A stretch of 64,000 nt of DNA from NCBI GenBank assembly GCA_013151645.1, contig JAADHU010000028.1, positions 1 through 64,000 of the forward strand, given 5' to 3'. A model generated the notes under the pieces. The model was not told the DNA's origin. It was given only the letters and a program-made list of their open reading frames with translations, and did not search any database. The stretch is from Gammaproteobacteria bacterium (lineage in GTDB: Bacteria > Pseudomonadota > Gammaproteobacteria > Steroidobacterales > Woeseiaceae). How positions within the stretch are numbered: position 1 is the first letter of the stretch; each line of letters begins with the position of its first letter. A program made the position numbers and the translations under genes. Positions 25,330-34,879 of this stretch are shown piece by piece.

Positions 25330-27735
25330 GTGAGCCTCTTCGGCGGATTTCGAGCGGACCAGCTGATCAGCCAGTTGGTCAGCGAGTCCGACGTCAATTC
25401 AGCGTCGGCGAACAAATTAATCAGTCGCCTCAAGGACATTGGCCCCAAGGTGATTCCGAAAGCGATCGAAGCGCTCGCCATGAGCGACAAAAAACTCACG
25501 GTCGCCTTCGTCGATATCCTGGCCAGTCAGGTCAGCGACAAAACCCTGCCTTACTACAAAGAAGGTCTCGCCGACGGCGGTGAACGGGTGATCGCAGGAA
25601 CCGCGTGGGCATTGTCGAGCAGCCACAACTACAACGCCAACAATCTACTGGATTTTCTGGACGACGCGGAAGTATCGAAACCCGCGCTGATCGAAATCCT
25701 CAAGGTGCACAAGCAGGACCTGAACGTTCACGAATTACTGCGCCGCGCGTACGATCTCGAACCCAATGAAAAAGCCGCGATTTTCCAGATCATCGAAGAG
25801 GTTGCGAACGCTGACATGGTGCCGGATCTGATCAACCGAATGGGCGGCAAGGACCCCATGATCAAAGTACACCTGATCAACCTGCTGAATAAGTTTGAAA
25901 GCACCGATATCAATCACGCGCTGGAGATGCAGCTGGGCGATACCAGCAAGTTCGTCAGGAGCGCCGCGCTTGGCGCACTGGGCAAGCGCAAGGGAACTAT
26001 CAACATTGATCGCGTCAGCAAGCTTCTGAATGACCCCGACCTCGACGTTCAAAACAAAGCCGTGGACGTTATTATCAAGGTCAACCATCCGGACACGATC
26101 AAGTATCTGGTCGATGCGCTAAAGGACGAGTCGGAATACACTCGCCGCGCTGCGGTGGAAATCCTCAATGAAATTGGCGACGCCAGTTCGATAAAAGACC
26201 TGCTCGATGCCATTAAAGACGATGACTGGTGGGTACGCGCCAGAGCGGGCGATGCGCTGGCCGAGATTGGCGGCCCGAAAGTAGTCAATGCCGTACTGGA
26301 ACTGGTTAAAGACAAAGACGAGGATATTCGCCGCACCGCCATCGAAATTCTCAACGCAACCAAAGACGAACGAGCGGTCGAGCACCTCATTAAGGCGACC
26401 AACGACAAGGACTGGTGGGTACGCGAAAGAGCGGTGGATGCGCTTGCGCATATCGGCAGCTCGAAGGCGCTGCCAAGACTGATAGAAATGCTCGGCAGCA
26501 ATCCGAAAACCGATACCGTGGTGGTGCGCGCGCTGGGCAAGCTGGGTGGCGTCGACGTAATCGACAAGCTCGTGCCGTTGCTGAATCGGCCCGAACGTGA
26601 CGTCAAGATCGAAGCAATCAAGGCTATCTCGCACCTGGCCGACGAATCGCACGCTGATTCCATCCGCAATGTATTGCAAAAACTCAAAGGGTCGGATGAC
26701 GCCACGATTATTAACAGCGCTGACAAAGCCATTAAGGAAATCAACGCCAAGTTTTCAAGTGCTGTGCTGGAAGAAAATGTACGCGCAGAGAAGATGTCCG
26801 AGCATACCCGGACGTTGCTTATCGACAATGAAGATATCGAGAGCATCATCGCCGCCGCCGCACCCGAACCGGTCGCCGCGGAGCCTCCCAGCGTTCTGGA
26901 CGTATCGACTCTGGAACCCGGCGAGATTATCGATGGGCGTTACAAATACATCGAGAAAATCGGTAAGGGCGCTTTCGGTACAGTGCTGTTGATGGAGGAC
27001 CAGGTCGTCGATGAGCGCCTGATTCTCAAGTTCCTGAACTCCAACGTTTCTTCTGACGAAGAGATGTTGAAGCGATTCGTCCATGAACTGCGCTATTCAA
27101 GAAAAATCACCCATCACAACGTCATCCGCATCTACGATTTCCTGCATTTGCAGGGTGCATACGCCATATCGATGGAATATTTTCCGTCACACACTCTCAC
27201 CGGCGAAATGCCCGACAGCAAACCCATGTCCTTCGTGAAGGCCCTTCAATACTCCAACGACATGGCAACCGGAATGGCAGTGGCGCACGAAGCCGGTGTC
27301 ATTCATCGCGATCTGAAGCCGGCCAATATTCTCGTCAACAGCGACGGCCTGCTAAAAATTGTGGATTTCGGTGTCGCGGCTGCCGCCAGCAGCGGCGATA
27401 CACAGCTGACCAAAACCGGATACGTGATCGGCTCGCCCAAGTACATGGCGCCGGAACAGATTCTGGGCAAGAAGGTCGACAAGACCGCCGACATTTACAG
27501 CATTGGCGTCATCATGTACGAGATGGTGACCGGCGTACCGCCTTACAGTCGAGGTGACCACATGTCGGTGATGTACCAGCATGTGCAGGGCAAGGCGAAA
27601 CTTTGCCAGGAATTGAACCCCGAGGTACCCGACGATTACGCCGCCCTCATCGGCAAGGCGATGTCCGTGGACAAATCGAAGCGTTTTCAATCCATGGAAG
27701 AGCTGACCGACGCATTGAGCGGCATCAATTTGTAG
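25330..27735 (+). CDS. HEAT-repeat protein fused to a Hanks-type Ser/Thr kinase
   Basis: An 801-residue cytosolic protein. Residues 60-490 form about a dozen HEAT-type helical repeats; two neighbours share the phrase DWWVRARAGDALAEIG / DWWVRERAVDALAHIG. A short Ala/Pro linker (AAAAPEPVAAEPPS) leads to a complete kinase domain (about 536-801): glycine loop IGKGAFGTV, Lys in RLILKFL, catalytic HRDLKPANIL, DFGVAAA, and APEQ. There is no membrane helix or PASTA domain. The GTG start is accepted because the protein begins normally there. Two PilT-type ATPase genes follow, 84 bases and then no gap, so the kinase probably regulates or is regulated by pilus machinery (inference). Confidence 0.9.
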   Translation: MSLFGGFRADQLISQLVSESDVNSASANKLISRLKDIGPKVIPKAIEALAMSDKKLTVAFVDILASQVSDKTLPYYKEGLADGGERVIAGTAWALSSSHNYNANNLLDFLDDAEVSKPALIEILKVHKQDLNVHELLRRAYDLEPNEKAAIFQIIEEVANADMVPDLINRMGGKDPMIKVHLINLLNKFESTDINHALEMQLGDTSKFVRSAALGALGKRKGTINIDRVSKLLNDPDLDVQNKAVDVIIKVNHPDTIKYLVDALKDESEYTRRAAVEILNEIGDASSIKDLLDAIKDDDWWVRARAGDALAEIGGPKVVNAVLELVKDKDEDIRRTAIEILNATKDERAVEHLIKATNDKDWWVRERAVDALAHIGSSKALPRLIEMLGSNPKTDTVVVRALGKLGGVDVIDKLVPLLNRPERDVKIEAIKAISHLADESHADSIRNVLQKLKGSDDATIINSADKAIKEINAKFSSAVLEENVRAEKMSEHTRTLLIDNEDIESIIAAAAPEPVAAEPPSVLDVSTLEPGEIIDGRYKYIEKIGKGAFGTVLLMEDQVVDERLILKFLNSNVSSDEEMLKRFVHELRYSRKITHHNVIRIYDFLHLQGAYAISMEYFPSHTLTGEMPDSKPMSFVKALQYSNDMATGMAVAHEAGVIHRDLKPANILVNSDGLLKIVDFGVAAAASSGDTQLTKTGYVIGSPKYMAPEQILGKKVDKTADIYSIGVIMYEMVTGVPPYSRGDHMSVMYQHVQGKAKLCQELNPEVPDDYAALIGKAMSVDKSKRFQSMEELTDALSGINL

Positions 27736-27819
27736 AAATGTGCGGCCGCGCACTGGAACGGTGCCGCAAATCCGCCTAGGATACGCGTAAGTTTTTGATT
27801 TTTGGTATCCGGATCGCCT

Positions 27820-28914
27820 ATGCCGCGCATTGATTCCTTCCTGAAGCTGGGGCTCGCCCAGGGTTGTTCGGATGTACACCTTGCCGTGGGCATACCGCCG
27901 ATGTTGCGCATGAACGGCGACCTGATGCCCATCAAATTTCGTGATCTCGCCGATACGGAACTTGAAAGTTACATCATGGAGATTCTGAGCGACTCGCAAA
28001 AGGAGCTGTTCTATTCCGGCCACGATCTCGACTTTTCCTACGTTGGCGAAGAAGGCGGCCGCTTCCGCGTCAATCTGTTTCGCAAAGACAGTGGCATCGG
28101 TGCGGTCTTTCGGTATATCCCGGACGAAGTACCCACCCTCGAAAAACTGAACATGCCTGCGGTACTGCGTGATTTTTGCGATTTCCACCAGGGAATGGTG
28201 CTGGTGACCGGTTCGACCGGTACCGGTAAATCGACGACGCTGGCCGCGATGATCCATCATCTCAACAGCACCCGCAGCCTGAATATCATCAGCCTTGAAG
28301 ACCCCATCGAGTTCGTCCATCCCAGCGACAAATCACAGGTGATCCAGCGTGAACTGGGCACTCATCTGACCAGCTTTGCCGATGGCGTGAGATCGGCAAT
28401 GCGAGAAGATCCCGATGTCGTCCTGGTCGGCGAGTTGCGTGACGCGGAAACCATCTCAATGGCGATGACGGCCGCCGAAACCGGTCACCTCGTGCTGGGC
28501 ACCCTGCACACCACCAGTGCGGTCAAGACCATCGATCGAATCATTGACGCGTTGCCCGGCGAATTGCGCGAACAAACCAAAAGCTTCCTCGGTCAAAGTC
28601 TCAAGGCCGTGGTCACCCAGGTGCTGGTCAAAACGCCTGACGGCAGAGGTCGCAAAGCCGTACTGGAAATCCTCATCAGCAACCGGGCAATCGCCAAGCT
28701 CATCACGACGGACCAGACCCACCAGATTCCGGCACAGCTGCAGACCGGCCGAAATGTCGGTATGCAATCGATGGATCAGGCCTTGCTGGAAGCCATCGAT
28801 GCCAATGAGGTCGATCCGAACGATGCCGTTCGATACGCGAGTGACAAGAAGCGCTTCCAGCGTTTCATCGGCGACAGTATGGCGGTGCCAACAATGAAAT
28901 CTGAAGACCAATGA
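27820..28914 (+). CDS. PilT/PilU-family type IV pilus ATPase (first of two)
   Basis: Hexameric retraction-type ATPase of 364 residues. The N-terminal PAS-like part (SDVHLAVGIPPMLRMNGDL) is followed by Walker A GSTGTGKSTTLAAM (about residue 131), the Asp box ISLEDPIEFVH, Walker B DPDVVLVGELRD and the His box GTLHTTSA. The late segment AIAKLITT takes the place of the AIRNLIRE motif of canonical PilT. It is related to both PilT and PilU but fits neither perfectly. The ATG is preferred over a TTG six codons upstream. It overlaps the next ATPase gene by four bases. Confidence 0.9.
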   Translation: MPRIDSFLKLGLAQGCSDVHLAVGIPPMLRMNGDLMPIKFRDLADTELESYIMEILSDSQKELFYSGHDLDFSYVGEEGGRFRVNLFRKDSGIGAVFRYIPDEVPTLEKLNMPAVLRDFCDFHQGMVLVTGSTGTGKSTTLAAMIHHLNSTRSLNIISLEDPIEFVHPSDKSQVIQRELGTHLTSFADGVRSAMREDPDVVLVGELRDAETISMAMTAAETGHLVLGTLHTTSAVKTIDRIIDALPGELREQTKSFLGQSLKAVVTQVLVKTPDGRGRKAVLEILISNRAIAKLITTDQTHQIPAQLQTGRNVGMQSMDQALLEAIDANEVDPNDAVRYASDKKRFQRFIGDSMAVPTMKSEDQ

Positions 28915-30026
28915 GCGAAGTAGCACGCAACAAGATTGATGCCTATCTGCTCGACGCCCTGCGGCAGAAGAGCTCGGACCTGCATTTTATTTCGGGCGAT
29001 CCACCTCGCGTACGAATCCACGGGGCGCTGCAATTACTCAACGATCAGAAGTTGACCATTGATGGCGTGAAAGAAGCGCTCTACGAAATCATGAGCGGCA
29101 CCATGCAGCGCGATTTTGAGACCAATGACGCGGTCGATTTTGCTTACGATATTCCCGGTGTCTCGCGTTTCCGCGTCAACATCATGCGCCACCTGAACGG
29201 TATTGGCGCCGTATTCCGGGCAATACCGTCGAAGGCGCTGACGTTGGACCAGCTCGACATGCCCCCGATCGTGCATGACTTGTGCAAGCAGACGCAGGGG
29301 ATGATCCTGGTTACCGGCAAGACCGGATCCGGCAAGTCCACGACGCTGGCGGCAATGATCGATGCCATCAACAAACGACTGAAAGGACATATCCTCACTA
29401 TCGAGGACCCTATCGAGTTTGTGCATCAGCGCCAAAACTGTCTTATCAGTCAACGTGAAGTCGGCGTTCACACGGAGTCGTTTGCCGACGCGCTGCACTC
29501 GGCATTGCGCGAGGATCCCGACGTCATCCTGGTGGGTGAGCTGCGTGATCTGGAAACCATCGGCGTCGCCGTTACCGCGGCCGAAATGGGCATTCTGGTC
29601 ATGGGCACGCTGCACACCAATGGCGCCGCCGCGACCATTGATCGGCTGGTCAACTCATTTCCGGCCGACAAGCAGAGTCACATCCGCACCATGCTGTCGA
29701 CGTCGCTGCGCAGCGTAATTTCTCAGCAATTGCTGCCAACCAAGGACAAACAGGGTCGGGTCGCGGCATTGGAAATTCTCGTCAATACGTCGGGTGTCGC
29801 CAACCTTATTCGTCAGGGCAAGCTGGACCAGATTGAAACCGCGATGCAAAGCGGCAGCGCTTCGGGCATGCAAACGATGGATTCGGCATTGATGAAGCTG
29901 GTTGAAAACGGCGAAATCGAGGGTAGCGAAGCTTACTTGCAGGCAAATAACAAGGCGAAGTTCAAATCCTTCCTGCCAGATGAAGACATGCCAGCGGAAA
30001 TCGACAGTCATCTTGTGAACGAATGA
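28911..30026 (+). CDS. PilT/PilU-family type IV pilus ATPase (second of two)
   Basis: Second retraction-type ATPase, 371 residues, translationally coupled to the first. Motifs: SSDLHFISGDPPRVRIHGAL, Walker A GKTGSGKSTTLAAM (about residue 137), ILTIEDPIEFVH, Walker B DPDVILVGELRD and MGTLHTNGAA. The C-terminal GVANLIRQ is closer to the PilT motif than in the first protein. Two different ATPases in one operon recall the PilT/PilU pair, in which PilU needs PilT for force. The canonical pilT-pilU locus, normally beside yggS and proC, is not in this window, so these may be additional paralogues under control of the upstream kinase. Confidence 0.9.
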   Translation: MSEVARNKIDAYLLDALRQKSSDLHFISGDPPRVRIHGALQLLNDQKLTIDGVKEALYEIMSGTMQRDFETNDAVDFAYDIPGVSRFRVNIMRHLNGIGAVFRAIPSKALTLDQLDMPPIVHDLCKQTQGMILVTGKTGSGKSTTLAAMIDAINKRLKGHILTIEDPIEFVHQRQNCLISQREVGVHTESFADALHSALREDPDVILVGELRDLETIGVAVTAAEMGILVMGTLHTNGAAATIDRLVNSFPADKQSHIRTMLSTSLRSVISQQLLPTKDKQGRVAALEILVNTSGVANLIRQGKLDQIETAMQSGSASGMQTMDSALMKLVENGEIEGSEAYLQANNKAKFKSFLPDEDMPAEIDSHLVNE

Positions 30027-30158
30027 TCACCCCATGTGCCAAGCGGCTCCCGCTCATGGCATAATCCCTCCCCAGTCCTGGCGCCGAAGCAGACATCGTG
30101 CCGGCCACAGACCTTTTCACTCACAAGCACCGCTTGTAAAGACTCGAAGTTCCCACCG

Positions 30159-32165
30159 ATGACAATCCCGATCCGTAAAATCATGGTCAGCAGCGCCCTG
30201 CCCTATGCCAATGGCTCCATTCACATGGGCCACCTGGTCGAATACCTGCAATCCGATATCTGGGCGCGTTTCCAAAAGCAGCGTGGACATCAATGTACCT
30301 ACGTGTGCGCCGCGGATGCCCATGGCACGCCGATCATGATCAAGGCCCGCCAGCAAGGGGTGTCGCCGGAAGAACTGGTGACGAGAGTCGCTGCGGAGCA
30401 GCATGAGGACCTTAAGGCATTCGGCGTCGCCTTCGATAATTTCCACACGACGGACTCAGAGGAATGCCGGCAGATCGTCTACCGCATCTACCACGAACTG
30501 AAGAAAGCCGGCTACATCTACACCAAAGTCATTGAGCAGGCCTATGACGAGCAGGAAAACATGTTCTTGCCGGACCGTTTTGTACGCGGGACCTGTCCAC
30601 GCTGCAAAAGCGAGGATCAATACGGTGATGCCTGCGAATCCTGCGGTGCGACCTATTCGCCCAACGACCTGATTGAGCCTATTTCCGTGCTTTCTGAAAC
30701 CCGACCGGTGTGGAAAGATTCGGAGCATTATTTCTTTCGGCTGAGCAAATTTGCGGACCGGCTGCGCGGATGGATGGAATCGGCACAATTGCATCCGCAT
30801 ATCACCAGCAAGCTGGAGGAATGGTTTACGGCTGGATTGCAGGACTGGGATATTTCGCGCGATGCTCCCTATTTCGGCTTTAAAATTCCCGACACGGATG
30901 ACAAATATTTTTACGTCTGGCTCGACGCCCCGATCGGATACCTCGCCAGTTTCATGAACCTGTGTGCCCGCCGAGAGGATCTCGATTTCGACGCGTACTG
31001 GAATGCAGACAGTGCCAATGAGGTGTATCACTTCATCGGCAAGGACATTGTGTATTTTCATACTTTGTTCTGGCCCGCTGTTCTCGACGGCGCCGGTTTC
31101 CGCACGCCGACCAGCGTGTTCGCACACGGGTTTCTAACGGTCAACGGCAAGAAAATGTCGAAGTCGCGCGGCACTTTTATCAATGCGCGGACCTACCTGG
31201 ACAACCTCAACCCGAGTCACCTGCGCTATTACTATGCCGCCAAGCTCGGTGCGGGAATGGATGACATTGACCTCAACCTCGACGACTTCATAGCCAGAGT
31301 CAATTCGGACCTGATCGGCAAGCTGGTCAACATCGCCAGCCGCTGCGCCGGTTTTATCAGCAAGCGGTTCGATAGCAATCTTTCAGCAACGCTTGAAAAC
31401 GAGACACTTTTCGCCGAGTTTTCGGCAGAGTCCGAAACGATTGCAGACCATTATGAGAAACGGGAATATTCGAAAGCCATGCGCATCGTTATGGCGTCCG
31501 CCGACAAAGCGAACCGCTATATCGAAAGCAAGAAACCGTGGCTCATGATCAAAGACGAATCCCGGGCTGAGGAAGTCCAGGCCGTTTGCACGCAGGGACT
31601 GAACCTGTTTCGCACATTGATGATTTACCTGACACCGGTATTGCCGGCAATGGCCAGCGATGTACAAAAATTGTTTCGCGAGGATCCGTGGAACTGGGCA
31701 CAGGCATCGACGCCGCTGCTTGGTCGGCGTATCAATCGTTATGAACCGTTACTCACGCGCGTGGAAGCGTCACAGGTTGAACGTATGGTAGAACAATCCA
31801 AAGACACCGTTGAGATAGCCGACGACGCTGATGAGTCGAACACGATTTCCATTGATGATTTTATGAAAATCGATCTGCGTGTCGCACGAATCACGCATGC
31901 TCAGGCTGTCGACGGAGCCGACAAGCTTCTGCAACTGACACTGGACCTGGGCGACGAGACTCGCAGCGTTTTTGCCGGCATCAAGGCCGCCTACAAGGCC
32001 GAGGATCTGGTCGGTCGACACGTTGTGGCCGTCGCCAATCTCGCGCCACGGAAAATGCGCTTCGGGGTATCCGAGGGCATGGTCCTTGCATCGGGACCGG
32101 GCGGGTCGGATATTTTCCTGCTGTCGGTTGACGATGGCGCTACCCCGGGCATGCGTGTCAAATAG
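30159..32165 (+). CDS. metG: Methionyl-tRNA synthetase
   Basis: Charges tRNA-Met in the cytosol. The protein is 668 residues (E. coli 677), with class I signatures HMGH near residue 22 and KMSKS near 331, a zinc-knuckle pair CPRC and CESC around residues 146-160, and a C-terminal EMAP-like tRNA-binding domain ([15 protein letters not shown] onward) that makes the dimer. The start is the ATG before [18 protein letters not shown]; an in-frame upstream extension of 41 residues has no family counterpart. The rnf operon follows after 92 bases; metG upstream of rnf (with apbC close by) is a common gammaproteobacterial neighbourhood. Confidence 0.97.
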   Translation: MTIPIRKIMVSSALPYANGSIHMGHLVEYLQSDIWARFQKQRGHQCTYVCAADAHGTPIMIKARQQGVSPEELVTRVAAEQHEDLKAFGVAFDNFHTTDSEECRQIVYRIYHELKKAGYIYTKVIEQAYDEQENMFLPDRFVRGTCPRCKSEDQYGDACESCGATYSPNDLIEPISVLSETRPVWKDSEHYFFRLSKFADRLRGWMESAQLHPHITSKLEEWFTAGLQDWDISRDAPYFGFKIPDTDDKYFYVWLDAPIGYLASFMNLCARREDLDFDAYWNADSANEVYHFIGKDIVYFHTLFWPAVLDGAGFRTPTSVFAHGFLTVNGKKMSKSRGTFINARTYLDNLNPSHLRYYYAAKLGAGMDDIDLNLDDFIARVNSDLIGKLVNIASRCAGFISKRFDSNLSATLENETLFAEFSAESETIADHYEKREYSKAMRIVMASADKANRYIESKKPWLMIKDESRAEEVQAVCTQGLNLFRTLMIYLTPVLPAMASDVQKLFREDPWNWAQASTPLLGRRINRYEPLLTRVEASQVERMVEQSKDTVEIADDADESNTISIDDFMKIDLRVARITHAQAVDGADKLLQLTLDLGDETRSVFAGIKAAYKAEDLVGRHVVAVANLAPRKMRFGVSEGMVLASGPGGSDIFLLSVDDGATPGMRVK

Positions 32166-32257
32166 CTGGAACTGGTCGACCTCAAAGTCCTACAATAGGA
32201 TGAGCGCATCGCGACGATTCATGAAGAGTCCGGGCTAGGCAAAATTTACGGGGTATC

Positions 32258-32839
32258 GTGACCGACATTATTCTCATCCTGGTCGGAACAGTACTGGTCA
32301 ACAACTTTGTACTGGTCCGCTTTCTCGGCCTTTGCCCGTTCATGGGCGTATCCCGCAATCTGGAGGCGGCATTCGGCATGTCGCTGGCGACCGCGTTCGT
32401 GCTGACGCTTTCTTCAGCGGTCAGTTACCTCTTGCACCAATACGTGCTCGTACCGTTGAACATCGAGTATCTTCGCACCATTGCTTTTATTCTCGTGATT
32501 GCCGCAAGTGTGCAGTTTACGGAGATCATGGTGCGCCGCTTAAGCCCGCTTCTTGACCAGGTGCTCGGCATTTTCATTCCATTGATCGCAACAAATTGTG
32601 CGGTCCTCGGCGTCGCGCTGTTGAATGTTCAACAAGCGAAAGGCCTGGTGCAATCCGTATTTTTCGGGTTTGGTGCCGCCGCCGGGTTTGCGCTGGTCCT
32701 GGTTCTTTTCGCCGCCATGCGTGAAAGAGTCGAAGCGGCTGATGTGCCTGTCGCTTTTCGCGGCACTGCGATCGCCTTGATGACAGCAGGCTTGATGTCG
32801 CTGGCGTTCATGGGGTTCTCGGGCATGGCACGACCATGA
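32258..32839 (+). CDS. rnfA: Electron transport complex subunit RnfA
   Basis: Integral inner-membrane subunit of the Rnf (Rsx) complex, which couples NADH:ferredoxin electron transfer to an ion gradient. The 193-residue protein (E. coli RsxA 193) has six helices and the conserved [18 protein letters not shown] at the N-terminus and [17 protein letters not shown] in the middle, where the Cys residues hold the intramembrane Fe-S cluster with RnfE. The start is GTG. It is the first gene of rnfABCDGE-nth and pairs in antiparallel topology with RnfE. Confidence 0.96.
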   Translation: MTDIILILVGTVLVNNFVLVRFLGLCPFMGVSRNLEAAFGMSLATAFVLTLSSAVSYLLHQYVLVPLNIEYLRTIAFILVIAASVQFTEIMVRRLSPLLDQVLGIFIPLIATNCAVLGVALLNVQQAKGLVQSVFFGFGAAAGFALVLVLFAAMRERVEAADVPVAFRGTAIALMTAGLMSLAFMGFSGMARP

Positions 32840-32849
32840 CGGCGGCTCC

Positions 32850-33344
32850 ATGTGGATAGCAGTCGCGACCATTACCGTCATTGCGCTAACGTCTGGCCTG
32901 TTGCTCAGTTATGCCAGCAGTCGACTACCGGCGACGTCCGATGACCTCGTTGAACGGGTGAACGGTTTGCTGCCACAAACCCAATGTGCCCAGTGCGGGT
33001 TTCCCGGCTGTCGGCCCTATGCCGCCGCCATCGTTGCGGGAACCGCAAACATTAACCTTTGCCCACCCGGTGGCGACGATACGATTCGCCGAGTCGCTGA
33101 ACTGTTGGGTCGAAATGTCGTCGCCCTTGAGGAAGCCGCCAATACCGATATGGTGAAATCCGTCGCCGTCATCGACGAATCATTGTGTATCGGTTGTTTG
33201 CATTGTCGCAATGCCTGTCCCGTTGATGCGATTGTCGGTGCGCAGCAACTCATGCACACAATTATCGCCTCCGAGTGCACGGGCTGTGAGTTGTGCCTGC
33301 CGCCGTGCCCGGTTGACTGCATTAGTCTCGAGATTGTGCGATGA
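32850..33344 (+). CDS. rnfB: Electron transport complex subunit RnfB (ferredoxin-type)
   Basis: Membrane-anchored iron-sulfur subunit that takes electrons to or from ferredoxin. In 164 residues there is one N-terminal membrane helix (about 2-20), the Fe-S motif TQCAQCGFPGCRPYAAAI with a later Cys (NLCPPGG), and two ferredoxin [4Fe-4S] motifs CIGCLHCRNACP and CTGCELCLPPCP. It is shorter than E. coli RsxB (192) at the C-terminus but all cluster ligands are present. The last codon overlaps the rnfC start by four bases. Confidence 0.95.
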   Translation: MWIAVATITVIALTSGLLLSYASSRLPATSDDLVERVNGLLPQTQCAQCGFPGCRPYAAAIVAGTANINLCPPGGDDTIRRVAELLGRNVVALEEAANTDMVKSVAVIDESLCIGCLHCRNACPVDAIVGAQQLMHTIIASECTGCELCLPPCPVDCISLEIVR

Positions 33345-34876
33345 GTGCGGCACCGACTTACGACCTTGGCAAGCTTCACGGCGGACTGCGACTACCCGGC
33401 GAGAAATCGGTTTCAACCACCGGGCCGGTTTTGCAGGCGCCAATTCCCGATCAGCTCGTGTTGCCATTGACGCAACACGTTGGCAATCCGTCTCAGCCGA
33501 TCGTCGGTATCGGCGAGCACGTCCTGAAAGGACAGCTTATCGCCGATACTGACGGCAGCCTGGGAGCCCCGGTGCATGCATCTTCTTCGGGCAAAATCGT
33601 CGCAATCGAACCCTGGCCGGTATCACGCCGCCATGGCGCGACCGCTCCGTGCATTGTTATTGAATGCGACGGGCAGGATCAGGCCATCGAAACGACGGAA
33701 ATCGTTGTCGATTATGCGCAGCTGGATCCGGACTCGTTACTGAAGAAGATTCTGCAAGGCGGCATTGTCGGACTCGGGGGAGCGGTATTTCCAACGGCAC
33801 AAAAGCTCATGCAGGCCGTAACGGCACCGCTCGACTATCTGATCCTGAACGGTGTCGAATGCGAACCCTATATCAGTTGCGACGACATGCTGATGCGCGA
33901 ACACGCGCATGACGTACTTCGCGGCGCACAGATTCTGATGCACGCGCTCAGTTTGTCGCACTGTCATGTCGCCGTGGAGAGCGATAAACCACAAGCAATG
34001 ATTGCGCTTGGCGAGGCACTCGGTGAAATCGCTGACGACCGCATCGTCCTGAAGCAGGTGCCGACGATCTACCCGTCCGGTGGCGAGGATCAACTGGTAC
34101 AGCTCGTCACCAACAAGGAAGTCCCGACGGGCGGCTTACCGACCGATGTGGGCTGTGTCGTGCAGAACGTTGGCACCGCGGCTGCCATCAATCGTTGGGT
34201 CGTGCACGGTGAACCGCTGATCTCTCGTATAACGACCATCACCGGTGGCGGTGTTGTGCAACCGGTCAATGTGCACGCGCGCATCGGCACCACCATTGCC
34301 GACATTGTGCATCTTGCCGGTGGCTATACGGATCAGGCCAATCAGTTGGTCATCGGCGGTCCAATGACTGGCAAGTCAATTTCCACCGATCGCGTACCGC
34401 TCGTCAAGGCAACCAACTGTGTGCTGGTGCTGGTCGATGAAGTTCCCCTGGAAAACCCCAGACCTTGTATCCGTTGCGGCGAATGTGCGGAGGTTTGTCC
34501 GATCCAATTGCTGCCGCAGCAGCTTTACTGGTTCTCCTGCGCGGACAATGAAACAAAGTTGCGCGAATTCGGCCTGACGGATTGCATCGAGTGCGGCTGC
34601 TGCGACCTGGTTTGCCCAAGTCATATCGCGCTCACGGCCGACTTTCGCATGGCCAAAGCCCGCATGCGAGAACTGGCTGACGAAAAAGCACGCGCAAAAC
34701 GGGCACGCCAGCGCTATGAAACACGAAATCTGCGCGTTCTTATCGAGCAGGAAAAACGCGATGAGGAACTGGCCGCGCAAAAAGAGACGGCACGGGAAAT
34801 CGGCCCCGAAGCCATTAAGGCAATCGTTGCCCGTGCCAGGAAAAAATCGCCCGGCGATCAGGACGAGGATATATAG
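33341..34876 (+). CDS. rnfC: Electron transport complex subunit RnfC
   Basis: Peripheral NADH/FMN-binding subunit of the Rnf complex, related to NqrA and Nuo51. The 511-residue protein has the N-terminal biotinyl-lipoyl-like part (LGAPVHASSSGKIVAIEP), the nucleotide motif GIVGLGGAVFPTAQK, and two [4Fe-4S] motifs CIRCGECAEVCP and CIECGCCDLVCP. A basic and acidic coiled coil (ARAKRARQRYETRNLRVL) ends the protein. The long alanine-rich C-terminal extension of enterobacterial RsxC is missing; length varies widely in the family. Confidence 0.95.
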   Translation: MSAAPTYDLGKLHGGLRLPGEKSVSTTGPVLQAPIPDQLVLPLTQHVGNPSQPIVGIGEHVLKGQLIADTDGSLGAPVHASSSGKIVAIEPWPVSRRHGATAPCIVIECDGQDQAIETTEIVVDYAQLDPDSLLKKILQGGIVGLGGAVFPTAQKLMQAVTAPLDYLILNGVECEPYISCDDMLMREHAHDVLRGAQILMHALSLSHCHVAVESDKPQAMIALGEALGEIADDRIVLKQVPTIYPSGGEDQLVQLVTNKEVPTGGLPTDVGCVVQNVGTAAAINRWVVHGEPLISRITTITGGGVVQPVNVHARIGTTIADIVHLAGGYTDQANQLVIGGPMTGKSISTDRVPLVKATNCVLVLVDEVPLENPRPCIRCGECAEVCPIQLLPQQLYWFSCADNETKLREFGLTDCIECGCCDLVCPSHIALTADFRMAKARMRELADEKARAKRARQRYETRNLRVLIEQEKRDEELAAQKETAREIGPEAIKAIVARARKKSPGDQDEDI

Positions 34877-34879
34877 GTA

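Noticed and set aside
25047-25333. Two short plus-strand frames before the HEAT-kinase gene
   Set aside because: No ribosome site, no domain, and biased composition.
26049-26849. Minus-strand open frame of 266 codons opposite the HEAT repeats
   Set aside because: Serine- and leucine-rich shadow text produced by the codon use of the plus-strand gene.
27352-28320. Minus-strand open frame of 322 codons across the kinase end and first PilT gene
   Set aside because: It is antisense to two certain genes, has a His-rich composition typical of shadow frames and no motif.
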